Origin: Dasypus novemcinctus
Taxonomy: Eukaryota; Chordata; Mammalia; Cingulata; Dasypodidae
Length of the DNA stretch: 64,000 nt
NCBI RefSeq assembly: GCF_030445035.2
Contig: NC_080682.1
Location: forward strand, 30,734,770 to 30,798,769
Direction: 5' to 3'
Shown: positions 9,862-20,964 of the stretch, one piece after another
Position numbering within the stretch: position 1 is the stretch's first letter
Layout: each line of letters begins with the position of its first letter
Program-made: the position numbers and the translations under genes
The notes under the pieces: model-generated
The model's database searches: none
Told to the model about the DNA's origin: nothing
What the model saw: the letters and a program-made list of their open reading frames with translations, nothing else

Positions 9862-12262
9862 CATTGAGAACAAAATGTTGAGAAAATCGTATCAAAGTAT
9901 AAGTAGGAGGGACACCTGGTTAGGATGCTCAGGGGGTATGGTCTGATGCGGGACGGACTCCAGGGGAATAGCTGAAGGCTCATTTTGCCAAGGTGGGTTG
10001 TACCATTGGGAAGAGACCCAAGAAGTGATAGTTGGGGTGGACCCACATCCTGGGGAGGACTAATGCCGTCAAATAGAGAGAACTGTATCTCTCGTGAGAA
10101 AGGATGACTCCCAGGGCATTAGGGCAGTTGAGAAAGTCAGGTCCTGAATACTGCTGCAAGTATCTCTGGACATGGCTTCTTGGGAAATGGAGATTGGCTG
10201 GCGTTGTGGACCCCAAAGGGAGGGAAAAATGGATGTGGAATGGATGGAACCAAGGTAAATATGGGGGCAAGAGAGGAGTTCTGTGAGAGTACACGAGGAT
10301 GAATATAAAACATGTACTATTACACCAGAAACATATAGGGGACGACAGACTAATAATGTAAACCATAAGGCAAACATAGGATAACTAAAAAATTTAGAAA
10401 ACTGTACAATCTAAAGTATGGACCACATAGTAAGCACAGATGTCACCTTGTTTGAAAGCTATTGTCTCGGAATCTGTACATCAGTTTCAGGAAATATGAT
10501 ATGAATAAGCTAAAAGATTATCGCTGTGGAAGGGAAAAGGTTTTATGGTGGATCTGGGGAAGTACTGTATATTGTATATATGAATTTCGGTGATCTAAGA
10601 CTCTTGTGAAGCTGACATTATGTTGGGATTCACATTACAGGAAGTTTTGGATCACAGAGTGGTTCAACAATGGCAGTGGAGTAATACTGATATAGGATGT
10701 TATTGACAGGATATATATGGCTGACAGGGAGTTATACAGGGCATATGCCCAGGGTATATAGTAATGTCTAGATATACTGATAGTGGAAACAATTAAAAAC
10801 AACAGCTGGGGGGGTACTGGGCCCCTGGCCAGGGGGGTAACTGTCATGGACCCAGGGGGAGCAGCGGCAGTCCCCCAGGGGCAACGGCAAGAACCAGGAA
10901 GGAAGGAGGGCCCAACAGTGGGTTCCTGATACTAATGGCTATGCTTTTGAGCCTATACACCTGCAATAAGAACAAGGCCTAGAGTAGCACTATGCCTGGG
11001 AGTTTCCTCGTGACAGCCTTCATGTTACTCAAATGTGGCCACTCTCACAGCCAAACTCAGCATGTAGATGCAGTGCATTCCCCCCAACGTGGGTCATGAC
11101 ACCTGAGGATGAGCCTCCCTGGCACCGAGGGATCACTACAACATACCAGCTGAAGCTGCAACTAGAAAATGACCTTGAATTAAAGGTTCAATGCGGACCA
11201 GCAGAATATCCCTGTCTACATATAATAACATGACTTCAAAATGCTGTTTGACCTAATATAAGGGGGAAATGGAAAGGAGAAATGAGATTATAAGGCTATG
11301 AGTCTCTAAAAAAGAGTCTAGAGGTTGTCAGAAGGAATGCCCTTATGCACAACTGAGCAGGGTCTAAGAGACAGATAAAGTAGATACAACCCCAGGTATT
11401 GGTTCTTTTGAGGGATAAAGAGACCTACGGGTTCTATGGTCATGGCAGATGGGGTTCACTGCCATGGCAGATGGCCCTTCTTTGGAGCTGGTGTTTCTGC
11501 ATGATGGAATTGGACTCGGAGGGGATCTCTTCTCACAAGACTTGCATGCTACTTTATTGGAATTGTAGTTGGTGCTGGGGTTTAAGATATATTTAGGGGA
11601 TTTGAATCTCTGGACTGATAATAAGACACCCAGGCCCAGAGCCTCAACAGACTTCAGCTCTTACACTTTGATTTATTGGACTGACCCCACTCAGCTAACA
11701 TGGAGTTGAAGAAGGTCAACCACCACACCATGGAGCCTAGAGTGCCTACAACTGAAAGCAGGAGGAGTGCATCCAATATCCATGTGGAATCTAAGCCTCC
11801 ACTTGACATAGATGTGCAATGGACACAATCAATCCAATGTCCACAGAGAAAATGTGGAATGGGTGTGGGAAGGGTAGCCATGGTGGCTGCTGGGTTTGGG
11901 GAATGGAAGGAAGAGATGAGATGTGGAGGCGTTTTCGGGACGTGGAGTTGTCCTGGGTGGTGCTTCACGGACAATTACGGGACATTGTAGATCCCCCCAG
12001 GGCCCACTGGATGGAACGTGGGAGAGTGTGGGCTATGATGTGGACCATTGACTATGGGGTGCAGTGATGTTCAGAGATGTACTTACTGGGTGCAATGGAT
12101 GTCTCACGATGATGGGAGAGAGTGTTGCTGTGGGGGGAGTGGGGGGTGGGGGCGGTGGGGTTGATTGGGACCTCATATTTTTTTAATGTAATTTTTAAAA
12201 AGAAATAATTTTAATAAAAATAAATTAATTAATTAATTAATTAATTAAAAAAAGAAAAAAAA
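9862..12262 (+). mobile_element. 5'-truncated L1 consisting only of the 3' UTR
   Basis: Co-linear with the 3' UTR of the full-length L1 in this window (its positions about 48,830-51,310): 'aaaatgttgagaaaatcgtatc' at the start, the 'aaatgtggccactctcacag' segment near 11,030, and the G-rich tract near 12,130-12,165 followed by 'gacctcatat' and an A-rich/(aatt)n tail. Lacks about 115 bp present in the full-length copy near 49,585-49,705. Convincing target duplications were not found. The short ORFs in it are shared by chance with other copies and are not genes. Confidence 0.85.
12219..12247 (+). repeat. (aatt)n microsatellite in L1 tail
   Basis: Simple 4-bp repeat grown within the A-rich tail of the preceding L1 copy. 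Confidence 0.85.
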
Positions 12263-13630
12263 TTTTTCACATTTTAAATTGCATATTTGCTAGCTTATGC
12301 ATAGAGAATTTATCAGATGCCACACATATTTCTTGAGAATTAGCTATTCATTAGTCTTACTTTTTCCTTATAATGGTGTGATTGGATATTTTTCTTTATT
12401 TCTAAATGCTATTTCTGTATTAACAGTTGGGTCACTTTTTTATTTCAACTTTATTATACAGCTTTTTATTTAAAGAAAGATTAAAACACATTCTCACATT
12501 AGAGATTCTTATAGTTGGAAATTAACAATTACTTCATTGCTTTATATTTGTGGACATTTTATTTAAGGACAAATAAAATAAACACATTGAAGAATGAGAC
12601 TCTAATAAGACCATTAGTGATCTCTGAATGGTCAAAAAGGGAGAACTCTTCCTTAAATGGACCTAGAAGCTAGGATTTAGAAATTTGTAATGTGAAATAT
12701 CAGCATTTCCTAATCTTAAAGTTTCCCTACATGCAACCATAATAGCTGGTATCAAAAATAAAGAAGAGTTTTTAAATAATTAAACAGAATCTAATTTTCT
12801 ACAGTCTTTATTTATGAATTAACTGAACTTTCCTTTGTTCACCATCCCCAGGACAAATATAAAAGAAATGTGCTAACAATGTATTAAGAGTAATAAAACT
12901 AATGCTTCCACACTATGTCAACTGTTTTGCAGATACCTACATCATAATAGTCAAAGTAACAAAGTCCAACAAAGGATAAAGTCAAGAGTGTCACAAGGCC
13001 TCCCTTGGCAGCCTTCTGTAATGCCTTCCCAGGGACATAGTAATAACTTGTTAAGGACCCCATTTACTATGGAGTAAAATAGGCACCTGGAAGCAGGCCC
13101 AGGATCAAAATGCTGACAGCCTTCTCAGCAGTCCAGTGGAAAGATGCATCCTTGGAATCTCATAGCACCCAGGGAACAGGTGAATGTGCTGCCTTCCTGG
13201 GGTGGACTGGTCTTGGAGAAATGCTGAGAAATGAGCAGGTCAGAGAACCACCATTACTGTTTAGGGCACAAAATCATACCTGTTTGTTGCTCTTGCTATG
13301 AATGTGTTTTGAGTTTGTTCCCTGCCTTTATGAATTTGAATCCATCAGTTTAGTGCTATGATTTACACTGCAGCATTTTTTCTTAATATGCTTCTTCAAT
13401 GCAGAGATCTGTTATATATTTATCTCTTTGTCTTCCTGTTTTTGAGCAGATTGATGCTTTAAATTTTTAATACTCAAAATCAAATTTTGCCTTTACCTTT
13501 TTATGGTGATGCAAGATAAAAATTACTTTGCTTTGATAAAGGACCACTAGTTCTGAAAAATCTTTTAATATCCACTGAACAATATGGAATATTCTTTATA
13601 TTAATGTCTTTTAAGAGTTTAATTCTAAAT
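12263..13630. other. No recognised feature
   Basis: Mixed composition; the 12,930-13,300 part is less AT-rich but carries no recognisable domain in any frame. Confidence 0.35.
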
Positions 13631-13635
13631 GCTTC

Positions 13636-14131
13636 TGTAACAGTTTGATATGGTTATAAATCCCAAAAATTGATATTGGAATATGGTTGTAATCTCATCT
13701 GTGTCTGGGCATGATTGAATTATGATTAGGGCATTGAGTCCCCACCCCTTGGTGGTTGGGAACTCACAGATAAAAGCCGTGGCAAAGAATAGAGTTGAGG
13801 GTTTCTGATGTTAGAATTTTGATGTTGGAGTCTGATGCTGAAGCATTAAGCTGGAGCCCTGGGTAAAGAGACAGAGCCATTCACCTGATAGTCTACAGCT
13901 GACCTTGTGGAGGAAACAAAGGAGCTAAGCCAAGAGAAACCCAGAAAGCCTGAACCCTCACAGACATCAGCAGCCATCTTGCTTCAATATGTGAAAAAAG
14001 ACTTTGTTGAGAGAAGTAACTTATGCTTTATGGCCTGGTAACTGTAAGCTCCTACCCCAAATAAATACTCTTTATAAGTCCCAGCAGATTTCTGGTATAT
14101 TGTATCAGCACCCCTTTGGCTGACTAACACA
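13636..14131 (+). repeat. MaLR/ERVL solo LTR with 5-bp target duplication
   Basis: Starts TGTAACAGTTTGATATGG and ends GACTAACACA, i.e. canonical TG...CA termini. A poly(A) signal 'caaataaatactc' lies near 14,060. Flanked by a perfect 5-bp duplication gcttc at 13,631-13,635 and 14,132-14,136, the size expected for the ERVL/MaLR class. Related to the LTR at 39.49-39.96 kb. Confidence 0.8.
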
Positions 14132-14453
14132 GCTTCTTAATAAGATTATTGGTATTCTTAAAATGTATCAAAATTAAGAGAATTTCAAATACCAGTACAC
14201 TTTTGAATTTATTTTATCAAGTCTGACATTTTTCTCTTTCTGGTATAGTAATTTCTTCATTCAAATGTTTCCTAATATAATTGGTGGTTTTTCTAATGAT
14301 TTTCAAGAGGACTTAGTTCATTTACATTCATGCTTTTTCATTTATTTTAATATTAAAAGAAGGCAATATTTCAAAGATAAAAATTAAGATAGGTGGTATT
14401 CTCATTTTTTATCTTTTATTAATAATTTAAAAGTGTGTGGAAAACTATAACTT

Positions 14454-14573
14454 TACCTTTAAGATAGAAAGTTTGACAAGTGAATAATGATATTCCTGAT
14501 TTCCTCTATGACATACCTTTAAGATAGAAAGTTTGATAAGTGAATAATGATATTCCTGATTTCCTCTATGACA
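14454..14573 (+). repeat. 60-bp tandem duplication, two units
   Basis: Units 14,454-14,513 and 14,514-14,573 are identical except for one transition ('gacaag' versus 'gataag'). The near identity in otherwise decayed surroundings points to a recent local duplication. Confidence 0.95.
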
Positions 14574-15552
14574 TTTGCTATTTTGCTTAAATTATATATG
14601 AAAAACTTTTAGACTCAGTAAGATAATGGCCCATAAATAATATCACATGGCTCCTGAATGGTGAAAACAAATTATATACAGTCTGTATATTCTAAAGTAC
14701 ATAGTCTGACCAATAAATTTTGGTGCTTTCATGACCTCATATTCAAGCACGTGTTTTCTGAACAGGTGCAGAGAATACATTTCTTAAATGTAATGTTGAA
14801 TCACAAAAGACCCTTGAAATTTATTAGGAAAGAAGTTTCCCAAACAATAAAATCTATAGTTAGAAATAAATTTGGGGGAGATTGCATTGCATCAAGCTCC
14901 CTGCTTCATCTTTCAAGCTCCCTGTTTCATCTTTCCAGAAGTATTTGATAAGTAATCTATGATATTCTATGCATTTCCATTTTAGTGGTTCATGAGCTCA
15001 CAGATCTTATTGCCACCATATATATTACTATAGCCTCAAATATTCACACAGTTCAGTTGATGCTGAATTGTGACTACATGATTTTAATATCAAGTAGAAC
15101 TCACATTATGTTTACTAATGACTGTGAAACAAGATATATCTAAGAAGAAAAAGAAACTCTGAGCAAAGAATCATCAGTCTAAATGACTAGAAAAGAAACA
15201 CAGGGGAGTAGACACTCATGATGTAGTCAATCCTCAGTTCCTGCTCACAGGTAATCTGTCTATTCCTGTTTGTCTATTTGAAAAAATACTGTGGAATTGA
15301 TTGGGAGAGGATCCAGCCATGCAGAATTGTAGGAAAGGTGCCTGGCATATCAACAGTAGCAATAATGGGTGTGTGCATAATGCTCTGTGTTTAATATGTG
15401 ACTAAGTCTGTGGCTTATCTGTTGGGATTTCCATCAGTTTATAGGAACAAATGATCTGTCAGTTATATTATTTTCTTGATAAAAATTATCTAGCCATTGC
15501 AATTTTTGTGCTATTTGCAGATAGATCAATTATTCACATGCAAACCTGGAGC
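14574..15552. other. Flank upstream of the receptor pseudogene
   Basis: AT-rich and unrecognised. A former 5' exon or promoter of the olfactory receptor copy could lie here, but nothing in the sequence marks one. Confidence 0.3.
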
Positions 15553-16449
15553 ATGGAGCAAGTGAACAACATGACAGAATTCATTCTGCTAGGCCTGATA
15601 AAGAACCCAGATGTGCAGAAACTCTTTTTTGTCTTGTTTGCCGTCATCTATTTAATGACCCTGACAGACAACCTACTCATTGTAGGACAATTGCCACCAA
15701 CCCTGAGCTCCCACTTGTATTTTTTCTCAGTTTCATATCTTTTCTAGATGGCTCTTTACCTTCTACTACAACCCCCAAAATAATATTTGACTTACTAATT
15801 GAAAAGAACATTATCTCTTTCATTGAGTGCATGAATCAGGATTTTGTGTTGCATTTCTTTGAGGGAGTTGGGAACAGTCTGCTCACAGTGATGGCCTATG
15901 ACCACTACATGGCCATTTGCAGGCCCCTGCATTATATGATCACAATGAACTGGTGGGTATGTGATCTTCTGGTGATCATGGTCTGGGCTGGGGGATTTAT
16001 TCATACCATGATTCAAATCATTTTAATTGTGTGGGTGCCTTCCTGTGGCCCCAATGTCATTAACCATTTCACATGTGATCTTTACTCTCTGCTGAAGGTC
16101 TCCACTGACACTCATACCCTCAGACTCTGTTGTTCCCAAAAGTGGTTCTGTGTGTGCTCAGTTTTTCTATTGTTATTACCTCCTATATCCTTATCCTTTC
16201 TTCTCTCAGATCTCACAGTTCTAAAGGATAATCGAAAGCACTCTCCACCTGTTCCTCACATATTACTGTGGTTGCTTTATTTTTTATACTTGTATATTAG
16301 TATACCTTCATCCCAGGACCACCTTCTCCATAGATAAAGTGGTGACTGTATTTTATATTCTGTTAACACCCATGTTAAACTCTTTAATCTATACCTTCAG
16401 AAATGCAGAGGTAAAAATTGCAATAAGGAAGCTCTGGTGCCAAGTGTAA
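15553..16449 (+). pseudogene. Olfactory receptor pseudogene, OR4-like
   Basis: Class II odorant receptor (seven-transmembrane GPCR) remnant. The start is at '[15 protein letters not shown]', with an N-linked site (NMT) and the canonical N-terminal motif. TM1 is followed by a shift out of frame near 15,700-15,735 around the 'PMYFF' region. The second frame carries 'MAYDHYMAICRPLHY' (the usual DRY Arg is His) and the EC2 segment 'CGPNVINHFTCDLYSLLKVS'. Frameshifts after about 16,190 put the TM6/TM7 segments ('SKALSTCSSHITVV', 'PMLNSLIYTFRNAEVK') in other frames before the stop at 16,447. The total of about 300 codons matches a full receptor. The motif set resembles OR4C/OR4A; exact orthology unknown. 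No functional product. Confidence 0.85.
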
Positions 16450-17684
16450 TCAAGATTACTAATTCATGTAAACAGACTAGATAAATCAAAATCTGTTCAT
16501 ATTATAAGAATGTGTCTCTACAGCAAAAAATAATTGCCTTGCAGTAGAATATTTATGTTTAAATATATATTATCACCTTGTTATCTGGAAGCTTAAATGT
16601 TTCCTCCTTCATATAATATCAATATGTAATTAAATGGGTACTATGTATTTTTCCAATTAAGGACTTCTTTGTATACATAAAGTGTTGATCAAAGAGATAT
16701 TGCTAATTGATATAAATTGGTACAATATTTGTAAATCCTTGGGTTTATGTATTTTATAGAAAATTATCTACAATCTTTAAGTATAGGTAATGTACTTAAA
16801 ATATTTTAAAATGGTTTATGGTTAAAAAAATTTATTGAAATGGCAGCATTTCAACTCCAGCTCCTGCAGTCAGGATAGAATTTTTTCTTGGTAGAAAGGC
16901 ATCAAGCAGAACTGAATGACTTTGGAGGAAAGAAAGAAAGTCATTAAGGAATGTGTTTCACATACCTCTGCTTCCTTTACCTCAGAAATATTAGTTTTAG
17001 CAGAATGACCAAAGCAGCCCTACTCTTTATGTTGGTAGACCTAATGAAAAGTTTCACCCTAGAGGAAAATGGCATTTGAGAAGGAATTACAAAATCCAGT
17101 TCCTTTCTTATCCATATGGAATCAAGGATCAAGCAGTCAGAACAATGGATGACATGTCTTACTTAACAATAAATGTTTCAGTGGATCCCCTATTACTCTT
17201 ATTTCTTTTTAATTTAAAATTGCCTCAATGGAGCATCTTCCTGTGGGTGGGTAAGATGTCCACCCTTACTAATTATGGTCACTGTAAGTATAGGAATATC
17301 CTGAATCCAAGGTACCAATGAATTGCATCAAATCAGGTTATTCCTAGCAAGGTTGCAACCTACTCCACATCTGAGGATGAGGGAGAGGAAATGGAAATGG
17401 AGTCCAGATTCCTAGAGAGTTTCTCTTCATCCTCTGCAAGCTGTCTTTCCAAGAACATTTTGCTAGTTGTAATTTTCTCAATTACTATCTCAAACAATGA
17501 ATTGGAGGTTTAGAACCAAGAGGACTCAACAACAGAAACCAGGATTCACTGGGGAGAGGACAGAGCACAAGGGGTTCTAACATGCATTTAGTAAATTCAT
17601 TGCTGGCTCTGAGTAGAGCTATTTTAGATACCACTTCTGATGCCATCTACTGTTGTCAGTGAAATAACAAAGAGCTGTAAATCT
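16450..17684. other. No recognised feature
   Basis: AT-rich sequence downstream of the OR pseudogene; no gene or named repeat recognised. Confidence 0.35.
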
Positions 17685-17790
17685 ATTAAAGCATTTATTT
17701 GGGATCTTAGAATTTCAATTCAAGGAGCACAAATTCAGGAAACAACTTAATTTTTGTCCAAGTAATTGCTCTCAGGTAAGGTCAATAGAG
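17685..17790 (-). repeat. Unclassified LTR-like repeat, copy 2
   Basis: Homologous to 6,985-7,090 in the same orientation. On the minus strand it carries 'cccaaataaatgc', a poly(A)-signal-like element. It stops about 40 bp before the ERV-K-like provirus. Confidence 0.45.
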
Positions 17791-17831
17791 ATGCAACTTC
17801 ATTTGAATTTGCCAGCCTCCTTAAATTTAGC

Positions 17832-18217
17832 TGAAGGGAGTAATGACTTGTTGGCTAAAGAAAATAAGATGTGGCATAACCTAGGAAACAGAACAAAAAA
17901 AGAGTATTCTTTGTTGAGACTCCCTTGGACAACAGAAAAGGAATGTCTCTGGTTAAGATTTATTAGGTCAACAGGACATTTTAGTAGAAAGAAAAAAGTT
18001 GCTTTGAAAAGTTAAAATATAAATGATCTGTCCCTGTTTCTAATGATAAGATAACAACAAAAAACCTGTATCTGCTTTATGGGCTTTTTGTATGCAAGCT
18101 TGCTCTATAAATATGTAGCCGAATAGAAATAACTTGCCTGTGGGCATTGATGTGCAGATCCCCTGATCCCTTCTCTCTTGTTTTTCATTTTGAATACCCT
18201 TTGGGTTGGATGCAACA
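17832..18217 (+). repeat. 5' LTR of the ERV-K-like provirus
   Basis: Begins TGAAGGGAG and ends GCAACA. The TATA box TATAAATA is at 18,106-18,113. The poly(A) signal is degraded here (AATAAC), while the 3' copy keeps AATAAA. It contains a segment at about 17,996-18,026 that is absent from the 3' LTR. Confidence 0.88.
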
Positions 18218-18219
18218 TC

Positions 18220-18237
18220 TGGTGCCCAACATGGGGC
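18220..18237 (+). promoter_or_regulatory. Primer binding site, tRNA-Lys type
   Basis: TGGTGCCCAACATGGGGC lies two bases after the 5' LTR. Both differences from the standard lysine-type site are at CpG positions (one C to T, one G to A), i.e. the expected signature of methyl-CpG decay. This supports class II assignment. Confidence 0.85.
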
Positions 18238-18368
18238 CAAAGAAATTTTCTTCTCTGTAGTATTGAGGAATCAGTGGAAAGGATTCCTGTTAAGGTCACA
18301 CACGTTGTCCACTAAGTTTTCCACTCAAGTCTAATGGTAAGTAGCATTTCCTTGGATCATCAGGGTAA

Positions 18369-20030
18369 TGGGTAATCAAACAGGATGACTGGAAAAATAT
18401 TCTCAGGTTTTGAAAACTTTACTGAAAACCGCTGGGGTGCTTGTTAAAATGTCAGAGTTGCCTGAGCTTTTTGCCTTAGTTCAAAAACATTGTTATTGGT
18501 TTCAACTGCAGGGATGAAATATCTTAAATTTGAAACAATGGAAATTAGTTATGAAGGCACTTCTCTGAGCTTATCAGAATGGCAAGACTGTTCCTTTGTC
18601 TGTTTGGGCTTTGTGTCACCAGATTGCTGCCACACTAGATCCTTTGCAATTGGAAGATGGAGATGATGACGAGATTACTGTATTTTCTAAAGCTGCTGTT
18701 AAGCAGGAAACTTTTGATAACAAAACCTCAGATTCAGACAGGGATGATGATAATGACCCTGATTGCCATGTTCCTTCCCAAAATACCAATCCTTTTTTGG
18801 ACAAAAGTGTTGTCATTAATCCTAGTGAAATTCCTGGACTTTATGTTTTGCATCCCACTGGTATATCAGGATTAGGTGATGCAGAGGAGCATGATTTTCC
18901 TGTTCAACCTACTGCCCCTTTAGAACCTCAGTTGATTTCTTCAGTTTCTCCTCCACAAATGTGTCCTACTGTGAATGGTCCCTTTGGATTTTTTTTCTGA
19001 TACTCCTGATGTGCTGCCTTACATTAATAAGATTGTGAAGCCTAATCCGAAACCACCAACACCATTGATGTGCTGCCTATTGCAGGGCTCGTGCCAAGGG
19101 GATCCTGAAGCACTACAGCTTTTATCTGCTTTTCCTGTTACATTCAGACTCATTCCACTGTATTTAAATATTCTCAAGGTGAAGTAGAGTTTCATCATGA
19201 ACCAATTCCTTTTAAATTATTAAAACACTTGAAACAAGTTTGCACGCAATATGAGGTTAATTCTCCTTATATTTTTGGATTAGTTCAGGGCATGGCTCAG
19301 GTTGATAGGCTAATACCATGCAATTGGGAAATGTTAGCATGAATGATATTAAACCTGGCCAAATTTTTACAGTTTAAAACATGGTGGACTGATGAGGCTA
19401 ATCAGACAGCTTGCCAGAATGCTAGTCTCCAACCTCCTGTTCTTATCACAGCTGAGCAACTGTTAGTCATAGGACAATGGGCAGGGGTAAATAGGCAATT
19501 ACAATATGATGACACTGCTATAGTCCAGCTGTGCTTGGCATACTTAGCTGCATGAAGGAAAATCTCTCCACCAGAGCAGCCTACTCAATCTTTTTCAAAA
19601 GTGATTCAGGGTGTCAATGAGCCATATGTTGAATTCATAGCTCGTTTATCCAATATTGTGCAAAAAACTGTTGAAATTCCTGAAGCAAGATATTTGATCC
19701 TCTTAACATTGGCCTTTGATAATGAAAATAATGAATGCAAAAATGCTATTAGACTACTAAAGGTGGCAGGAGGATCAGTGCAAGATTATATCAAAGCTTG
19801 TTAGGGCATAGGTTCCACTGCACACCAGATGGTGGTATTAGCAGTGGTAATGGGAGGTAATCAGAAACTGCAAGATAAGAGAGAAAATTATTTTAAATGT
19901 GGGAAACCTGGTCATTTCCAAAAGGATTGCAGAGTATATTTGCTCAACTGCAAAAGAGTGGTGGAAGAAAACCCCCTCCAAAGTATGTCCTGTGTGTCAG
20001 AAGGGTTTTCACTGGGCTAGTGAATGTAAA
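18369..20030 (+). pseudogene. ERV-K-like gag (matrix, capsid, nucleocapsid)
   Basis: The likely original start is the ATG at 18,369 (MGNQ, a myristoylation-type N-terminus), closed after a few codons by a stop. The longest open piece is 18,596-19,000, an acidic proline-containing region. The capsid major homology region 'QGVNEPYVEFIARL' is at about 19,607-19,648. Two nucleocapsid zinc knuckles follow. The first (19,889-19,930) has its first Cys replaced by Tyr; the second (19,986-20,027) is an intact CX2CX4HX4C but lies in a different frame. Several stops and frameshifts mean no Gag can be made. Confidence 0.82.
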
Positions 20031-20164
20031 TCTAAATTTCATAAAAACAGTTCTCCCATTTTGTCATCAGGAAACCACTTTGTGGGCCTAGCTCACAATA
20101 TGAGCCTACAGGAAAATTACCCAGTCAGCAATGGCAAGCAGCATGCATCCCAGTTTCTGAACTA

Positions 20165-20960
20165 AGAGCAGCTACTCAAGGGAGCACTGCTGTTGATTTA
20201 TCTTCTACAGAAACTAAACTTATTACTCCTGCTGTGGGTATGCAAGCTATACTTAACGGGTGTTAAAGGCCCATTATCTCCTGAAACTGTTGGCTTAATT
20301 GTAGGTAGGAGTAGTTTAACTATGAAAGGATTGCTAGTGCAAATTGGCATTATAGGTAGTTGTTATAAGGAAGAAATTAAGGTTATGGTGCAAACTGTCA
20401 GTCAAGTACAAGTTACTTTGCGGCAACGTATAGGTCAGTTACTACTCCTGCCCTATCACAAACCTTTCACTCTTCCTTTTTATAGAAATGGGGGGTTTGG
20501 GTCTATAGGGAATGAAATTCATTGGCAGAGTTTTGTAGGTGATGATTGGTTTGAAGTTACTGTCACTATTAATGGAAAAATGTTTGGGGGACTAATAGAC
20601 ACTGGGGCTGATGTGCCCATCATTGCTAAGCAATATGAGCCTCAAATCATGGACATTACAAAAGTTCCCAACAGTCTTTACTGGCATTGGGAATATGACA
20701 GATATTTATCAAAGCACCTCTGTTTTTGACGTATTAGGACCTGATGGGTAAAAATCTACACTACAACCTTACAAGGCTGATGTAGGACTTAATCTGGGGG
20801 GCCAGGATTTGCTTAGTCAATTGGGAGCATTTTTACATATTCTTATGCTTTCAGAACAAGATAAAACTATTTCCATGGATATGAAGTATAACTATATCAG
20901 AAGGAAGAATGAACGTCAAGGATTAGGTTTCCAAACTTCTTCTGAATCCATAAAAAAATT
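20165..20960 (+). pseudogene. ERV-K-like pro: dUTPase remnant, aspartic protease, G-patch
   Basis: The open frame to 20,729 first reads as dUTPase: 'GRSSL' is the conserved motif 2, but the catalytic Asp of motif 3 is replaced by Gly ('IGIIGSCYKEEIKV'). The retroviral protease follows, with its active-site DTGAD at 20,598-20,612. The frame stops at 20,729. A G-patch-like 'RQGLGF' remains near 20,915. A dUTPase-protease order with a G-patch is typical of betaretrovirus-related elements. Confidence 0.8.
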
Positions 20961-20964
20961 AATG

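Noticed and set aside
6985..17790. The paired LTR-like repeats as ends of one 10.8-kb provirus
   Set aside because: The interval contains SINEs, an L1 fragment and a receptor pseudogene and no retroviral genes.
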